Below are positions 21,804 to 32,780 of a DNA stretch of 64,000 nucleotides, one piece after another. The stretch's first letter is position 1; every line of letters begins with the position of its first letter. The translations under genes were made by a program, and so were the position numbers. Below the pieces are notes generated by a model, which ran no database searches, was not told the origin of the DNA, and saw only the letters and a list, made by a program, of their open reading frames with translations. The stretch is from Zanthoxylum bungeanum (Eukaryota > Streptophyta > Magnoliopsida > Sapindales > Rutaceae), in assembly GCA_019454045.1 (NCBI GenBank), contig SKCR01023728.1, forward strand, positions 88,703-152,702, given 5' to 3'.

Positions 21804-22800
21804 ATGAATGCGTCAGATAGCGAAGATTCCCGCATGGATCAATTGGAGTCCAACATCACCAAAATTACCGAGCAACTACAAGCTTTGACCAACGCTGTGG
21901 CCAATCTATAAGTACCCCGCACAGTGGGAACAAAAAACAACGGGGATGGAAAGGGTGAAGAGCCTCCGAATAGGGTGATCGAAGAAATCCATAATTTTGA
22001 TGATGACATGGCTGAGTATGCCGCGGGAAGGATAGTTGGGCCTCAGGCAGAGATACAGAAACTCGAAAAACAAGTAGAGTCAGTTACCCGCAAGATGAAG
22101 GGAAAATATGAAGATCTGTTAGACTATAATGCGATGACTTTCAAAGAACAGCTGCCTCCCCAGTTAAGATGTCTGACATGGCCAAGTTCAACGGAAATGG
22201 AGATCATAGGGTCCATCTCCGGTAATATGTTTCAGTGGGTTTATCGAAGCGCCAGGTGCAGAAGATGTTTGGAATGTCACTGGAATGGGTGCCCGTAGTA
22301 TGATATCATGGCCTGGAGAAAAAGGTAAGGGATGACTGGAGAGCATTACCGGAGGCATTTATGAACCAATATGTCACGGACATGGAGATAGACTTGTCAC
22401 TCTGTGACCTAGAAAACACCAAACATAAGCTAGAGGAGAGCTTCAAAGATTATGTGGATCGATGGAGAAGCCAACTTTTGAAGATGCAGACACGGCCCTC
22501 GGAGAATGACCATATTAAGATGATCATTAAGGGCACCAAGCTCTCCATTTATAACAAGCTGAGAAGGATGACCTCCATGATTAGTGAATTTAGATAGTTA
22601 AGAGAAACTATGATGGATATCGAGGAAGAGGAAGCCGAGAACAGAAGGTTTTACAGCCAGAATAGAAAGACCATTGAGGGCCTTCAGGGACCAAGCCTGC
22701 TCCTGCTGAGGTCGCCGCCATCAGAAACAAGCGATTCTCCAACTTTGGTAGACCTTTGTCAAAGGTGTTTGAAAAGCTGAAGAGGCAAGGACTCTTAAAA
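21804..22800 (+). pseudogene. Element B gag (capsid part)
   Basis: The ATG at 21804 opens a Leu-rich N-terminus (SRMDQLESNITKITEQLQAL) like that of D. A TAA about 35 codons in breaks it, and the same frame resumes through EEIHNFDDDMAEYAAGRIVG and a coiled-coil-like EIQKLEKQVESVTRKMKGKY stretch. After a frameshift, 22361-22597 encodes the retrotransposon gag (capsid) domain: MNQYVTDMEIDLSLCDLEN, EESFKDYVDRWRSQLLKM and RPSENDHIKMIIKG. Gag would form the particle packaging element RNA. Several shifts and stops make it non-functional. Confidence 0.85.
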
Positions 22801-22830
22801 CCCTTATAACTTGAACCACTTCCAAACCCT

Positions 22831-23103
22831 GTGCCACACCACTTCGACCTAAACCTATACTATCACTTCCATCAGCAAAAAGGCCACGAAACTGACAACT
22901 ACACCCACCTTAGGCATGCGATCCAAGACCTCATTGACACACACAAGATACCTGACCCGGAAAAAGAACAACCCAACACACACATAAACCCTCTACCCAA
23001 CTACCACTCTGTTCCACCACCTACCTACATGATCAACTCCGGCCTGCCCAAAAGCTTTGTCCTCCAAACTCTCAACTACCAAGCCTCTTGCATGTGGATA
23101 TAG
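22831..23103 (+). pseudogene. Element B gag C-terminus with altered zinc knuckle
   Basis: YYHFHQQKGHETDNYTHLRH followed by AIQDLID is the Tat-type nucleocapsid motif, normally C-x-x-H-x-x-x-G-H-x-T-x-x-C-x-x-L. Here both Cys positions read Tyr (TAT and TAC), while the His and Gly positions are kept. LPNYHSVPPP follows as usual. Loss of the Cys ligands should abolish zinc binding. The frame is open for 90 codons. Confidence 0.75.
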
Positions 23104-23187
23104 GATAACAACAGTGAAGATGAAACATAGCAGGGGAGAGATTTCTGGGAAAACTTCTCGAGCAGTGACGAAGAGGAGGTAAAGGGG

Positions 23188-24170
23188 ATGACTCGTATTG
23201 GATATTTTTACAGTGATGTAATGGAGAAAGGCAAAGAAATGCTAACAGAAGGCCGAGAGGTGACGGAGAATATGGATAACACCGAGGGGGATACTATGTT
23301 ACGTCAATTGAAGAAGACATGGGTAAAAATGAGTATATGGGAGTTATTATGCGCCTCTCAAGAGCACAGGCGTGCCATGGTAGAAGCTCTGAGTAAGATA
23401 ATGGTACCTAAAGATGCAAACCCAACAATATTCGTAGGGTCGGTACAGAAAGAGGGTAGGCAGATGATAACATTCTCTGAAGAAGAACTCCCGATGAATG
23501 GGAGGAATCACAACAAGCTGCTATTCATAAAAGCGGAAGTAAGAGGCAAGAAGACATCTTGTGTGATGGTGGATGATGGCTCATCTATCAATGTGTGCCC
23601 TTTTAAGATTATGTCAAGGTTGGGTATGCAGACAACATATTTAAGCCCCTCCAGCATGACTATCAATGCATATGACGATAGCAAACGATGAGTCGAAGGT
23701 ACTTTCGTCATAGTAGTCAAGGTGGCCCCGATAGAAGACGAGGTGGAGTTCACAGTGCTTGATATCCCAACTACATTTTCTCTGTTATTGGGGAGGCCAT
23801 GGTTACATAGACTTGGGGGTGTGCCATCCACTTTGCACCAGGTTATTAAATTCCCGCATTGAGGGGAAGTCATCACCATCAGGGCTGAAGTAGATAATGT
23901 TGTGGTTGCTTTAGACATACAGCCTTTCACAAGGTTCCAAGTGGTGGAAAACTTTGAAGAAATTGTGGACCCTAAAGTGGCTAGGATCATCGAGAGAATG
24001 AAATATGAGCCGGGCACAGGTTTGAGTGCTAGAGGCCAGGGAATAAGAGCACTGCCAGATTTCAAGAGACAGAACACTAAGGGAGGATTGGGGTATGAAT
24101 CTGATGGGAATGAGCAGAAGACCAAAAAAAAGGGGATAAAGCTGATGGAATACTTTGTGAAAGCCACATG
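23188..24170 (+). pseudogene. Element B aspartic protease region
   Basis: An open frame at 23188-23691 carries a conserved linker (SIWELLCASQEHRRAMVEAL) and then the retropepsin signature CVMVDDGSSINVCP near residue 125, with the catalytic Asp and the Gly-Ser of the active site present. After a TGA at 23690 the frame continues with LLGRPWLHRLGGVPSTLHQV, the C-terminal strand and G-R-P-W-L motif of plant gypsy proteases, and a post-protease linker (GLGYES) to 24170. The enzyme would mature Gag-Pol. Stops prevent this. MITE E interrupts the linker at 24179. Confidence 0.9.
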
Positions 24171-24178
24171 GTATCAAG

Positions 24179-24684
24179 TAGGGGTGGCAATTTGGGTAAG
24201 GATTCGTTTATTCGTTCAATTTGATTCGCTTTAAAGTGAATACGGGTTTGAAAAAATGGATTCGTTTAATAAATAGGTCAATTCGATTCGATTCATTTAT
24301 TAAACGAATCGAATACGAATTTAAGCTCATTGATTCGTTTATGATTCGTTTTATTATTTTTATTTACTAGTTCTTGTTAATTTTCAATTAAGTTCGAAAA
24401 ATTATAGCTAATTTTCATAGAAAAAGTAACATTTTCGATATTTGGTGAGGTATTTTTAGTAAATATATTAATTACATATTTCACAGGTATATATTTATGA
24501 AGAATTAATGTAAATCAATTGTGATAAATTATTTTATTAAATAATATCATTGACTAAACGAATAAACGAATATTCGTATTTCATTCGTTTAATAAACGAA
24601 TCGAATACGAATCCATCACATTTTGATTCGATTCGTTTAGGATTTGATACAAATTCGATTTGTTGATTCGTTTTGCCACCCCTA
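24179..24684. mobile_element. MITE E: hAT-type non-autonomous element
   Basis: 506 bp bounded by perfect 12-bp terminal inverted repeats TAGGGGTGGCAA/TTGCCACCCCTA and perfect 8-bp target duplications GTATCAAG (24171-24178, 24685-24692). An 8-bp duplication with a (C/T)AGGGGTGGCAA end is typical of hAT elements. The interior is AT-rich with many ATTCGTTTA and AAACGAATCGAATACGAAT repeats and encodes nothing. It splits element B's protease-RT linker. Confidence 0.93.
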
Positions 24685-24692
24685 GTATCAAG

Positions 24693-25080
24693 GAGAGCCT
24701 GAACCCGTAGAAGTCAATGGGATCATGGTACCAAGATTCGAGATCTTCAAGGATGTGATGGGCAAAGAACCACATGCAGAGGAAGTTTCAAAAGAGGAAG
24801 ATAAATGGGAAGAAGAACTATTGTAGTTGGAGAACCTGACTCTCGAAGAAAGCAAGAAGATGGAAGAAGTCAAGGCTGTAAATTACGAAGATGTTTATTT
24901 TCCTGATTAATTTGATTGTAATCCTACATTTATTAATGATAAAGATATTGATTTTGCTTACTTTTTCGAGTCTTTTCCTGTTAGTCTGCATCATAACACG
25001 CATGACATGAGCATATTTGACATTAACTCAATAAAGAAAAATGCATTTAATCTTGGTACATGTGAAAACCCCAAGGAAAT
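24693..25080 (+). pseudogene. Element B protease-RT linker
   Basis: The reading frame resumes after the MITE (GEPEPVEVNGIMVPRFEIF) and runs, with two stops, through EEVKAVNYEDVYFPD and NAFNLGTCENPKEI. These are linker phrases upstream of RT in Tat-type elements. The RT fingers that should follow are absent, because copia F begins at 25081 and B resumes only in the RT palm at 31801. Confidence 0.75.
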
Positions 25081-27100
25081 TGTTGGATTCTATTAAGGTC
25101 CCAAGGATGAAATCAAGCATAAAACACATGTGAATACACAAAGGAGAATGGCGGAATCATACTCACATTGAACGGATTGGATGCTTCGAAGAACAAAATC
25201 ATTTTCTGCTCCTCCAAGGTGCTCGGCAGTGGCAGATTTTTGAGTCTTCAAATTCGGCTTTGGCTTGATCCATGAATCTCCAAGATTTTGTTTGGCCATT
25301 CCTTGCTCATGAGATGGTTTCCTTATCACCTTGTATGCCTCCTAGAGTGTGCTAGCACCTTGATGATTTGCCACAAATCATCATTTGTTTCTCCTCCATT
25401 CACGGAAGTGAACCAGAAAAGAGAAAGAAAACAGCAGCCCCTTGGGTGTTTTTGGAGAGAAGAAAGAGAAGAGGGAGAGTTGTTTTGGTTGGTCAAGAGA
25501 AAGTGTATCATATACACTTAAATTGATTTTCAAAAATCAAATAAAGATATAATACATTTGCTTTCAAAAAGTCAAAATGATTAAAGCTTTTGCCAACCAC
25601 TACATCAAGTCACATCACTCAATCAATCAACTTGTCAAGTCACATCACTCAAAGTGACAAGTGATTTGACGTTTGATGTGACTAATGATTTGACGCTTGA
25701 TGTGACTTGCGTGCCGCACTCGAATTCGAAAAGCGAATGCGCTCGCAAATACTCTCGGGCTCGGGTTCACTAATTCAAAATTAACGAATTTTCTGTTGCG
25801 ACGTAATTAAATGATTATGCCTAGCGAAATCACTATTCACATCTCTAACGAATTAATTCTAAATTAACTCGTTCGCCCGAATTAAAATCTAATTTTAATT
25901 CCGCGTCGAAATCCAATTTCTTATAATATATCAAATATATTATTTTGTCGATTAATTACAAATTAATCGTTCTCTCTCTTTAATTGATATTTTATCCCAG
26001 ATAAAATATCTCCGCAATTAATCCCAGACTAATTTTCTCTCTCATCTAATTAATCCCAGATTAATAAAAGTGCGAGTCATACGTCATCGGTGAATCTTCG
26101 GGAAGCGACCCATGAGATCCCTGGATATGTTGGCAGTAAATTGGGTCGTCGGACTATCCGAACACGTAAGTACCTCGTACTACGTTTATATCGATTTACA
26201 AGATAATGTTGGCTTCTAGCAAAGAGCCATGCCTACCCAATTCTCCATAAATATCCTTACAGGAATAAGCGATCTATATCAGGCGTAGTATACATAGTAT
26301 TGTGTATTTCGATCCAGTATCGAATGATCACGTGCTAGGCCTAGGGTTGGAATTGTGTCTGCCTCGTACGAAGTACATGTCGGATGTCTGGTAACTAGTC
26401 TCTATAATCAGATATACATGACCTTGTCATAATATCCCGATAGCTGCAGCATTTAAGAGAACCAGTCTCGTATCTTACGTGACCATCATCTCTACTATGA
26501 CTGGAGTGATACTTCCGTCTTGACATCACACCCAACACACTACGATTCTCGATACACCCAGAAGAGGCGTACACAGAAACCGGTTAAAGCCATGGACGAC
26601 CAAAACCAAAGTATATTTATTGTCCCAAGTATTAGCGGTGCAAGTCTCAGGTTAAGACCAAATACACCTACCCTGATTTCGGACTTCCATAGACACATAG
26701 TCATACTACCAATGGAATTCCGAGGGGGTCTATCCAGAGCGAAGCTGTTTCCCATACCATCAGTAAAACACAACCTCCTATTACACTTGCATGAGTATCA
26801 TATACCCAAATATATGAGAACTATGTCGTTTGTGCCCTCACAACGCGCACAAGTGTAATACTAGTCTTTTAAGCATTTATCGATGTCCAATCTCGATAAT
26901 GCTCTGACTAGGGATATTTATTGATTTATCCTTCGTGGATTGATATTGTCTCATATCATTCTCAATCCAGGAACAAATCATAGGGACCTCCTATCATTGA
27001 TACATCTTGGTGATCTAATCACATATGATAAGAGAGCAATCTCATTTATCACATAGTTAATTTGTACAACAACACCGTGATCTGTACAAATAGTGACGAA
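25081..27100 (-). repeat. Element F 3' LTR
   Basis: About 2.0 kb, the same family as C, G, I and J. On the + strand it starts TGTTGGATTCTATTAAGG. It stops about 15-20 bases short of the expected CATAATTGTCCAACA end and passes straight into integrase-region sequence. Confidence 0.88.
25986..26065 (-). repeat. Hairpin cluster in F LTR
   Basis: GATATTTTATC-CCA-GATAAAATATC (25986-26010, 11-bp arms) is followed by two AATTAATC-CCA-GATTAAT-type hairpins. Short palindromes with a constant ATC-CCA-GAT centre recur in every LTR of this family. Confidence 0.75.
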
Positions 27101-28000
27101 TTCGGTTACTCAATTCGGACACACCGTCAAATTGACGTGTTCCAGGAGGAGTCCTCATTGAAAGAATACTATACTCTTTCAAGTATTAGAAACTTATTGC
27201 TTAAGTATTTTCATCATGGTCTAACCGTGACAGTTAATACTTTATCCGATCTGTTTGTCTATTTCGTGTCGAAACTTATAAAAGTTTCCGATTTGTGTTC
27301 TTCAAAAGAAACACATAACCACAACGCGATGCCACATCCGTAAAGGTCACGAAATATTCATATCCAACTCTAGCATAGCTATACATGGGCCCACTTGCTT
27401 CACTATGAACTAGGGCTAACAGATCTGTGGCATTTGTACTTTTACCAAGTAAATAGTGTTTTAGGCACTTTGCCCAATAAACTAAATTCGTAGACTTTAT
27501 TTGAATAGAATCAAATCAGTCCTAGTACCCACTCTTCTAAAGTGTGGATATACGAGTATTGTTTAATTGTGTCCCAGACAACAATGCCACAATTAAGTTT
27601 CATCTGATCAAATCAGTTTGAGCTGTTTGTTTGTCATATTATATATCTGAGATTTATTTATATTCAAAATATAAATGCTGTTATTCACATCTAATGTGTT
27701 TATCTCAATATCATCTTTATGTAATGAAACACTTTAGTGTTATAGAATATAAAGGTACACCTGCAGTGGGTTATACACTGATATAGAGATAATGTATCTA
27801 GTCAAACTAGTTACATTATAATAGATTCCAAATTTAGATACACACCCGAAGGTAGTTCCTAAATTTAGGTATTTGCGGTTAAAACAGCGATTTTCATCCT
27901 GTTTCCGATTCGCAGATAAATCTCTATTCAAGTCAGTATCCTGTTCAAAACAGATTCTGAACATCAATACATATATTTTATGTACCACGCTAAGTATTTA
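27101..28000 (-). pseudogene. Element F copia integrase-region remnant
   Basis: On the - strand, pieces such as ATDLLALVHSEASGP and GYEYFVTFTDVASR are readable near 27430-27300. They match the conserved GAG-pre-integrase/integrase start of copia elements (D-L-L-x-L-x-H-S-D, G-G-x-x-Y-F-x-T-F-x-D). Stops and shifts are frequent. The core ends at the 27100 junction with the LTR, so the rest of integrase, RT and RNase H are gone. Confidence 0.75.
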
Positions 28001-29240
28001 AAATCCAATTTTAATACTAGTTGTGAACATAATGATGACAAACATATTTGAAGTCAGAGCCTTGCTCGTCTTCAATTCCTTCATGTCTGCTTTATCCAAA
28101 CGGCAGTCATGCTTCAGCGATCCCGTTTGCCACAATTAAAGCAGACATTTTAGGATATGTCCATTATCTTCCCAGAAGATTATAATGATTTTGCCTTTGC
28201 CCTTTTCATATTCCAAAAGCCTTTGGCCAAGCCTTGGTCTTCTAGAATATCGAAGTAAGGTGCGCCTTGCGCTACTTGCCTAATTGCAAATTTTTGACTT
28301 TGTCTCCTTGAGAATAGTCATTAACTCCCCAAGAGTTATTCATTGCAATTTAGTACTTCTAAAATCTAAAGATAGATTTATGAAGATCCTTCAATTTCAT
28401 TATCATACTTTAAGGATCTAATCATTAGTTCTGATTCAGAAATTAAGGAGTCTACTGCGGTAAGTATAATGGATTAAGCACTAAAGTTATCATCACATTA
28501 ATCTTCCAAAGATTATGCTCTACTATTTGCTTAACTCCGTGCTTAGGCCTAATATGTTATTTTATCAAATAAAGTAACTTATTATTTTTCCAGGACCATC
28601 CTGAAACTTATTCCCAATTTTGAAAATTAAACCATTTAAATACATTTTCCCTAGAATTATGTTTTAAATGTCAATCTTTCAATTTTATCTTGATTTTAAT
28701 AGTCCAGCTATTTAATCAACGATATCAGGTACTATTATATATAATGATTACTATAGTCCAACTTTATAATCAACTATACTTTAATAGATTAAAATCAATT
28801 ATATTGATTACTATAATCCAATTATAAAATAAATTATAAATGAATAGTTTGAATATAGTCCAACTATTTATTAAAACAACATTTAAATATTAGTCCAACT
28901 AACATTTAATAGATTTGACGAATGATATTTGTTTGAGCGCGTATGGCAAGTAATTAAACGAATATTGCAAATTCATTCTTGCCTCCCACTATTTTTCGGC
29001 GAGCCTCTAACCCTCTGTCGAGTACTCGGGAAATCGTTGTTCCTAGCGGGCTAGGATCTCGTTAAATATCACACAATCTTGACTTTGGCCAACAAATTGT
29101 ATGATAATTAACTAGGTAGATCTCTAAGATCAATTGGATCCAATCCAATTCCTAGATCCAGTAGGGGGACATCCAAGTCCGAAACATATATCTTATATAT
29201 GCCAATACATCCAATGTATTGCCTAACCTTTTTCCTCTGA
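28001..29240 (-). pseudogene. Element F copia gag region remnant
   Basis: A degenerate CCHC zinc knuckle can be read at about 28150-28090 (TGCTTTAATTGTGGCAAA, then a shift, then HDC), the nucleocapsid of copia gag. Capsid-side sequence upstream (28200-28900) is too broken to translate. Homologous stretches are in I (about 56000-56820) and partly in G (36270-36800). Confidence 0.55.
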
Positions 29241-31019
29241 ATCAACTAAGCCTTGGCTTTGGCACAACAAACTTAGTGATCCCAGTTAAGCGCGACCCAT
29301 TGACCATGGAAAGCTTCGTAATCAATGTCGATGGACAATAAGTGGTCTTGACTTTGGCCAACAATCCACAACTTGGACAAGACACCAATATGGAACAAAG
29401 CCTTCGTGATTCAAACACATCCTCGACGGACAAATGCCTTGGCTTTGGCCAACAAGCCAATGCCAGTCTCGGATCTTGAGTGAGAATCACTCAATGGAAG
29501 GAAAAACGCTTAATATTTTGTGAGGGTTTTTCGAGTGCAAATTGGCAACCAATTTATTATCTTTGTTAAGGTCTCATCATCATACACCCTTAAGCATGAA
29601 TTCTAAACACATAATAAAGCGCATATGAATAAAATAATAATGATATGCGGATGGATACTTTACACATTGATCCTAGATCAAATCTATCCCTTTCTCTCTC
29701 CCGCTAGCAAAAGTATCACTTCTACCCGTTACATTACACTTCTAAAGAAACCTCATTTACATTGAGGGGAATAGGTGAGAAGAGAATACAAAGAGTATGG
29801 AGGTGATAAGGCTGGACACGCAGGTCCAATTAATAAATCAAATTTATTACAACAATTTCTAAAATTGCCTCACCCATCTAATATCCATCCGATATACATT
29901 ATTCATGCATCACAATCATGTATTCACACAAGCATTTTATCAATCAATCTAATCCAATTAATTAATCTGATAATTAGTGATCATCCAGTGTTCAAACAAC
30001 GATTTGATTTTGCTCGAGTCAAACTCGTTTTGCGAATAAGTACTCAAAGTACGAATTCTCGAATTAAATTAAACTACATAATTAAATCCAATTCAATATG
30101 CATTTAATTCTAATTCGCTTATTTAATTCCAAATTAAACATTACACTTTAATAATAAACCTTTTACGACTTAAATTCCAAATTTAATCGTTACGGGTTTC
30201 AAAGCCATATTAACGTCAAACGTCAATTTAATTTAAGTCCAACGGGCTTTTAATTAATTTCTTAAGGCGTGAACTTTTGGTCAACTCGGATCAAACCGAT
30301 AACCAAAGCCCAATCCATGAATTACCCCATAAGCCTAGAAATCAATTTAGGCCAATTAGGCCCAATTAAACTTTAAAGGTCCATTAAGTCGCAATTGGGC
30401 TTTATGGAAGCGGTTTTGGCCCCAATTGGATCCAATCCATTTGGCCTAAACCTAACTTGGTACAACCAATCCCAATAAACCCAATAACAACTTTAAAAGC
30501 CCAAATCCAATTTTAAGGCCCAATTCAATTAAATTACAAAATTCCAAATTCCTCATTTAATTACATAAAGTGTATAACACAATTAATCACCCAAATAAAT
30601 ATTTCCAAAACATCAAATTAGCCTAATAAATCATGCTTATCATCATTAAATCATGTCCAACACAATTTAACAAAAATCAAACCCAATTACATGCTTCAAG
30701 TGTCTCGGCCAAGGGGAAATTTCATGCCTAAATCAAATTTAATCCAATTAAATTCAATTCAACATTAAATCAACATCCCCAACATGATTCTAACTCATCC
30801 AATGAATCAAAAATCAAAAAATCCAAGACATTAGGGTTCATTGTATTTTCGGCCAACACAAAAATTTGGGGAAATTGGTTCCAAACAATATTTCATCAAA
30901 TTTATCCAATCAATCATCCATTAAAACACATTTAAGCATACTAATTCATCTAATTTCATTAATTATGCTCAAAATCAAGTTTACCCAAATTTTAACCCTA
31001 AATTTTTTTATGCTCAATA
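29241..31019 (-). other. Element F 5' leader
   Basis: Long AT-rich leader shared with G, I and J. It has three or four copies of GACTTTGGCCAACAA or close variants between about 29085 and 29460, and GGGCC/CCCAATT-rich sequence near 30300-30530. A frame at 29242-29490 partly conserved in G begins at GTG and lacks any start codon, so I do not call it a gene. Confidence 0.65.
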
Positions 31020-31020
31020 T

Positions 31021-31035
31021 TGGCTCAAGATACCA
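31021..31035 (-). promoter_or_regulatory. Primer-binding site of element F
   Basis: In sense TGGTATCTTGAGCCA, just inside the 5' LTR. It resembles the TGGTATCAGAGC initiator-Met PBS of many plant copia elements but differs after the eighth base. G has TGGTATCTAGAGCCA, J TGGCATCTTGAGC. Confidence 0.65.
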
Positions 31036-31036
31036 T

Positions 31037-31800
31037 TGTTGGTTTCTATTAAGGTCCCAAGGATGAAATCAAGCATAAAACACATGTGAATACACAAAGG
31101 AGAATGGCGGAATCATACTCACATTGAACGGATTGGATGCTACGAAGAACAAAATCATTTTCTGCTCCTCCAAGGTGCTCGGCAGTGGCAGATTTTTGAG
31201 TCTTCAAATTCGGCTTTGGCTTGATCCATGAAGCTCCAAGCTTTTTTTTGGTCATTCCTTGCTCATGAGATGGTTTCCTTATCACCTTGTATGCCTCCTA
31301 GAATGTGCTAGCACCTTGATGATTTGCCACAAATCATCATTTGTTTCTCCTCCATTCACGGAAGTGAACCAGAAAAGAGAAAGAAAACAGCAGCCCCTTG
31401 GGTGTTTTTGGAGAGAAGAAAGAGAAGAGGGAGAGTTGTTTTGGTTGGTCAAGAGAAAGTGTATCATATACACTTAAATTGATTTTCAAAAATCAAATAA
31501 GGATATAATACATTTGCTTTCAAAAAGTCAAAATGATTAAAGCTTTTGCCAACCACTACATCAAGTCACATCACTCAATCAATCAATCAACTTGTCAAGT
31601 CACATCACTCAATGTGACAAGTAATTTGACGCTTGATGTGACTTGTGTGCCGCACTCGAATTCGAAATGCGAATGCGCTCGCAAATACTCTCGGGCTCGG
31701 GTTCGCTAATTCTAAATTAACGAATTTTCCGTTGTGACATAATTAAATGATTATGCCTAGCGAAATCACTATTCACATAGCTAACGAATTAATTCTAAAT
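31037..31800 (-). repeat. Element F 5' LTR, truncated
   Basis: 764 bp nearly identical to 25081-25855. The match ends at ...AATTAATTCTAAAT, exactly where B's RT sequence begins. Confidence 0.9.
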
Positions 31801-32180
31801 ACCCATATAGACGTGTTAGTGGATAGCGCGACTTTATCTGCTATTGTACTCATTCACGGATGGATTCTCAGGATATAACCAGGTCTTCATGGCCGAAGAA
31901 GACAAGCATAAGATTACCGTCGTCAGTGAGTGGGGTACATATTGCTACAAGGTGATGCTGTTTGGACTTAAGAATGCGAGAGCCATTTATCAATGAATGG
32001 CCACTATATTATTCCATGACTTTATGCATAAGGAGATTGAGGTATACGTGGATGACATGATGGTTAAATCAGATACGAGGGTCGGACACATAGAAGCACC
32101 GGAGAAATTCCTTCAAAGGGTCGATAAGTACAATCTCCGACTCAACCCCAAGAAGTGTGTGTTGGTAGGAATGTGAGACA
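31801..32180 (+). pseudogene. Element B reverse transcriptase (palm to thumb)
   Basis: Begins in the palm with HIDVLVDSATLSAI, then across a frameshift TDGFSGYNQVFMAEEDKHKI, LFGLKNARAIYQ followed by TGA, and the catalytic box EVYVDDMMVKS near 32040. It ends in the thumb at LRLNPKKCVLVG. YVDD is intact. The fingers are missing because of the deletion tied to element F, and about 100 bp appear lost before the RNase H. The enzyme is dead but family-diagnostic. Confidence 0.9.
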
Positions 32181-32780
32181 GAAAAGGAATTTAGAGCTTT
32201 TCTCGGGAAAATCCAATATATCGGTCGATTCATTTCCAAGCTAACATTAGTATGTGAGCCCATCTTCAATCTATTAAGGAAAGACCAGCCTGTGGAGTGG
32301 AATACGCAATGTCAAGAGGCTTTTGACAAAATCAAAGAATACTTGGTTAAACCACCCGTCTTGAGGCCCCCAAGGTCGGGGAAACCCTTGGTGTTGTACT
32401 TGGCCATAGAACCCGAAGTGTTGGGGGCGATGATGGTACAAGAAGATGAGACAGGGGTGGAACATACAGTCTACCACCTCAGTAAGAAGATGCTTTTGTA
32501 TGAAGCCCGCTATCAAGAGGTGGAAAAGATCTGTTTGGCGGTGATATGGGCTTCCCGAAATTTGCATCATTACTTCTAATCCTATAAGATACAAGTGGTA
32601 GCAAAGGAGAATCCCTTAAAGTATTTGCAGTCAGTACCTTCATTGGGGGGAAGTTGGGCAGATGGTTGGTGTTGCTGACAGAGTTTGATATAGAATACCT
32701 CACCTCTAAGGTAATCAAAGGGAGAGCCGTAGTAGAATTCTTGGCATTACAACCCATAGAATAAGATCATTATAAGTTCG
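32181..32780 (+). pseudogene. Element B connection and first RNase H
   Basis: Reads FRAFLGKIQYIGRFISKL, then an open frame at 32292-32579 with WNTQCQEAFDKIKEYL, PPRSGKPLVLYLA and EARYQEVEKICLAVIWASRN. The first catalytic Asp is replaced (LYLA instead of D), as is typical of Tat elements, whose original RNase H is considered inactive and supplemented by a second one. After 32580 the frame decays up to the insertion of copia G at 32781. Confidence 0.88.

Larger units (their letters stand above)
25081..31800 (-). mobile_element. Element F: copia retrotransposon, one LTR truncated, RT deleted
   Basis: In - orientation: a truncated 5' LTR piece at 31037-31800, PBS, leader, gag, integrase region, then 3' LTR at 25081-27100. 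The LTR sequences on both sides match for about 760 bp. The right end stops at 31800 in mid-LTR and abuts element B's RT, so a deletion removed about 1.25 kb of LTR plus the start of B's RT. RT and RNase H of F are missing at the 27100 junction. Confidence 0.9.

Noticed and set aside
29242..29490. Frame partly conserved between F and G (QDPRLAL...CWPK)
   Set aside because: No ATG (it begins at GTG), not open in element I, and the similarity is explained by conserved leader DNA with the TTGGCCAA motif.
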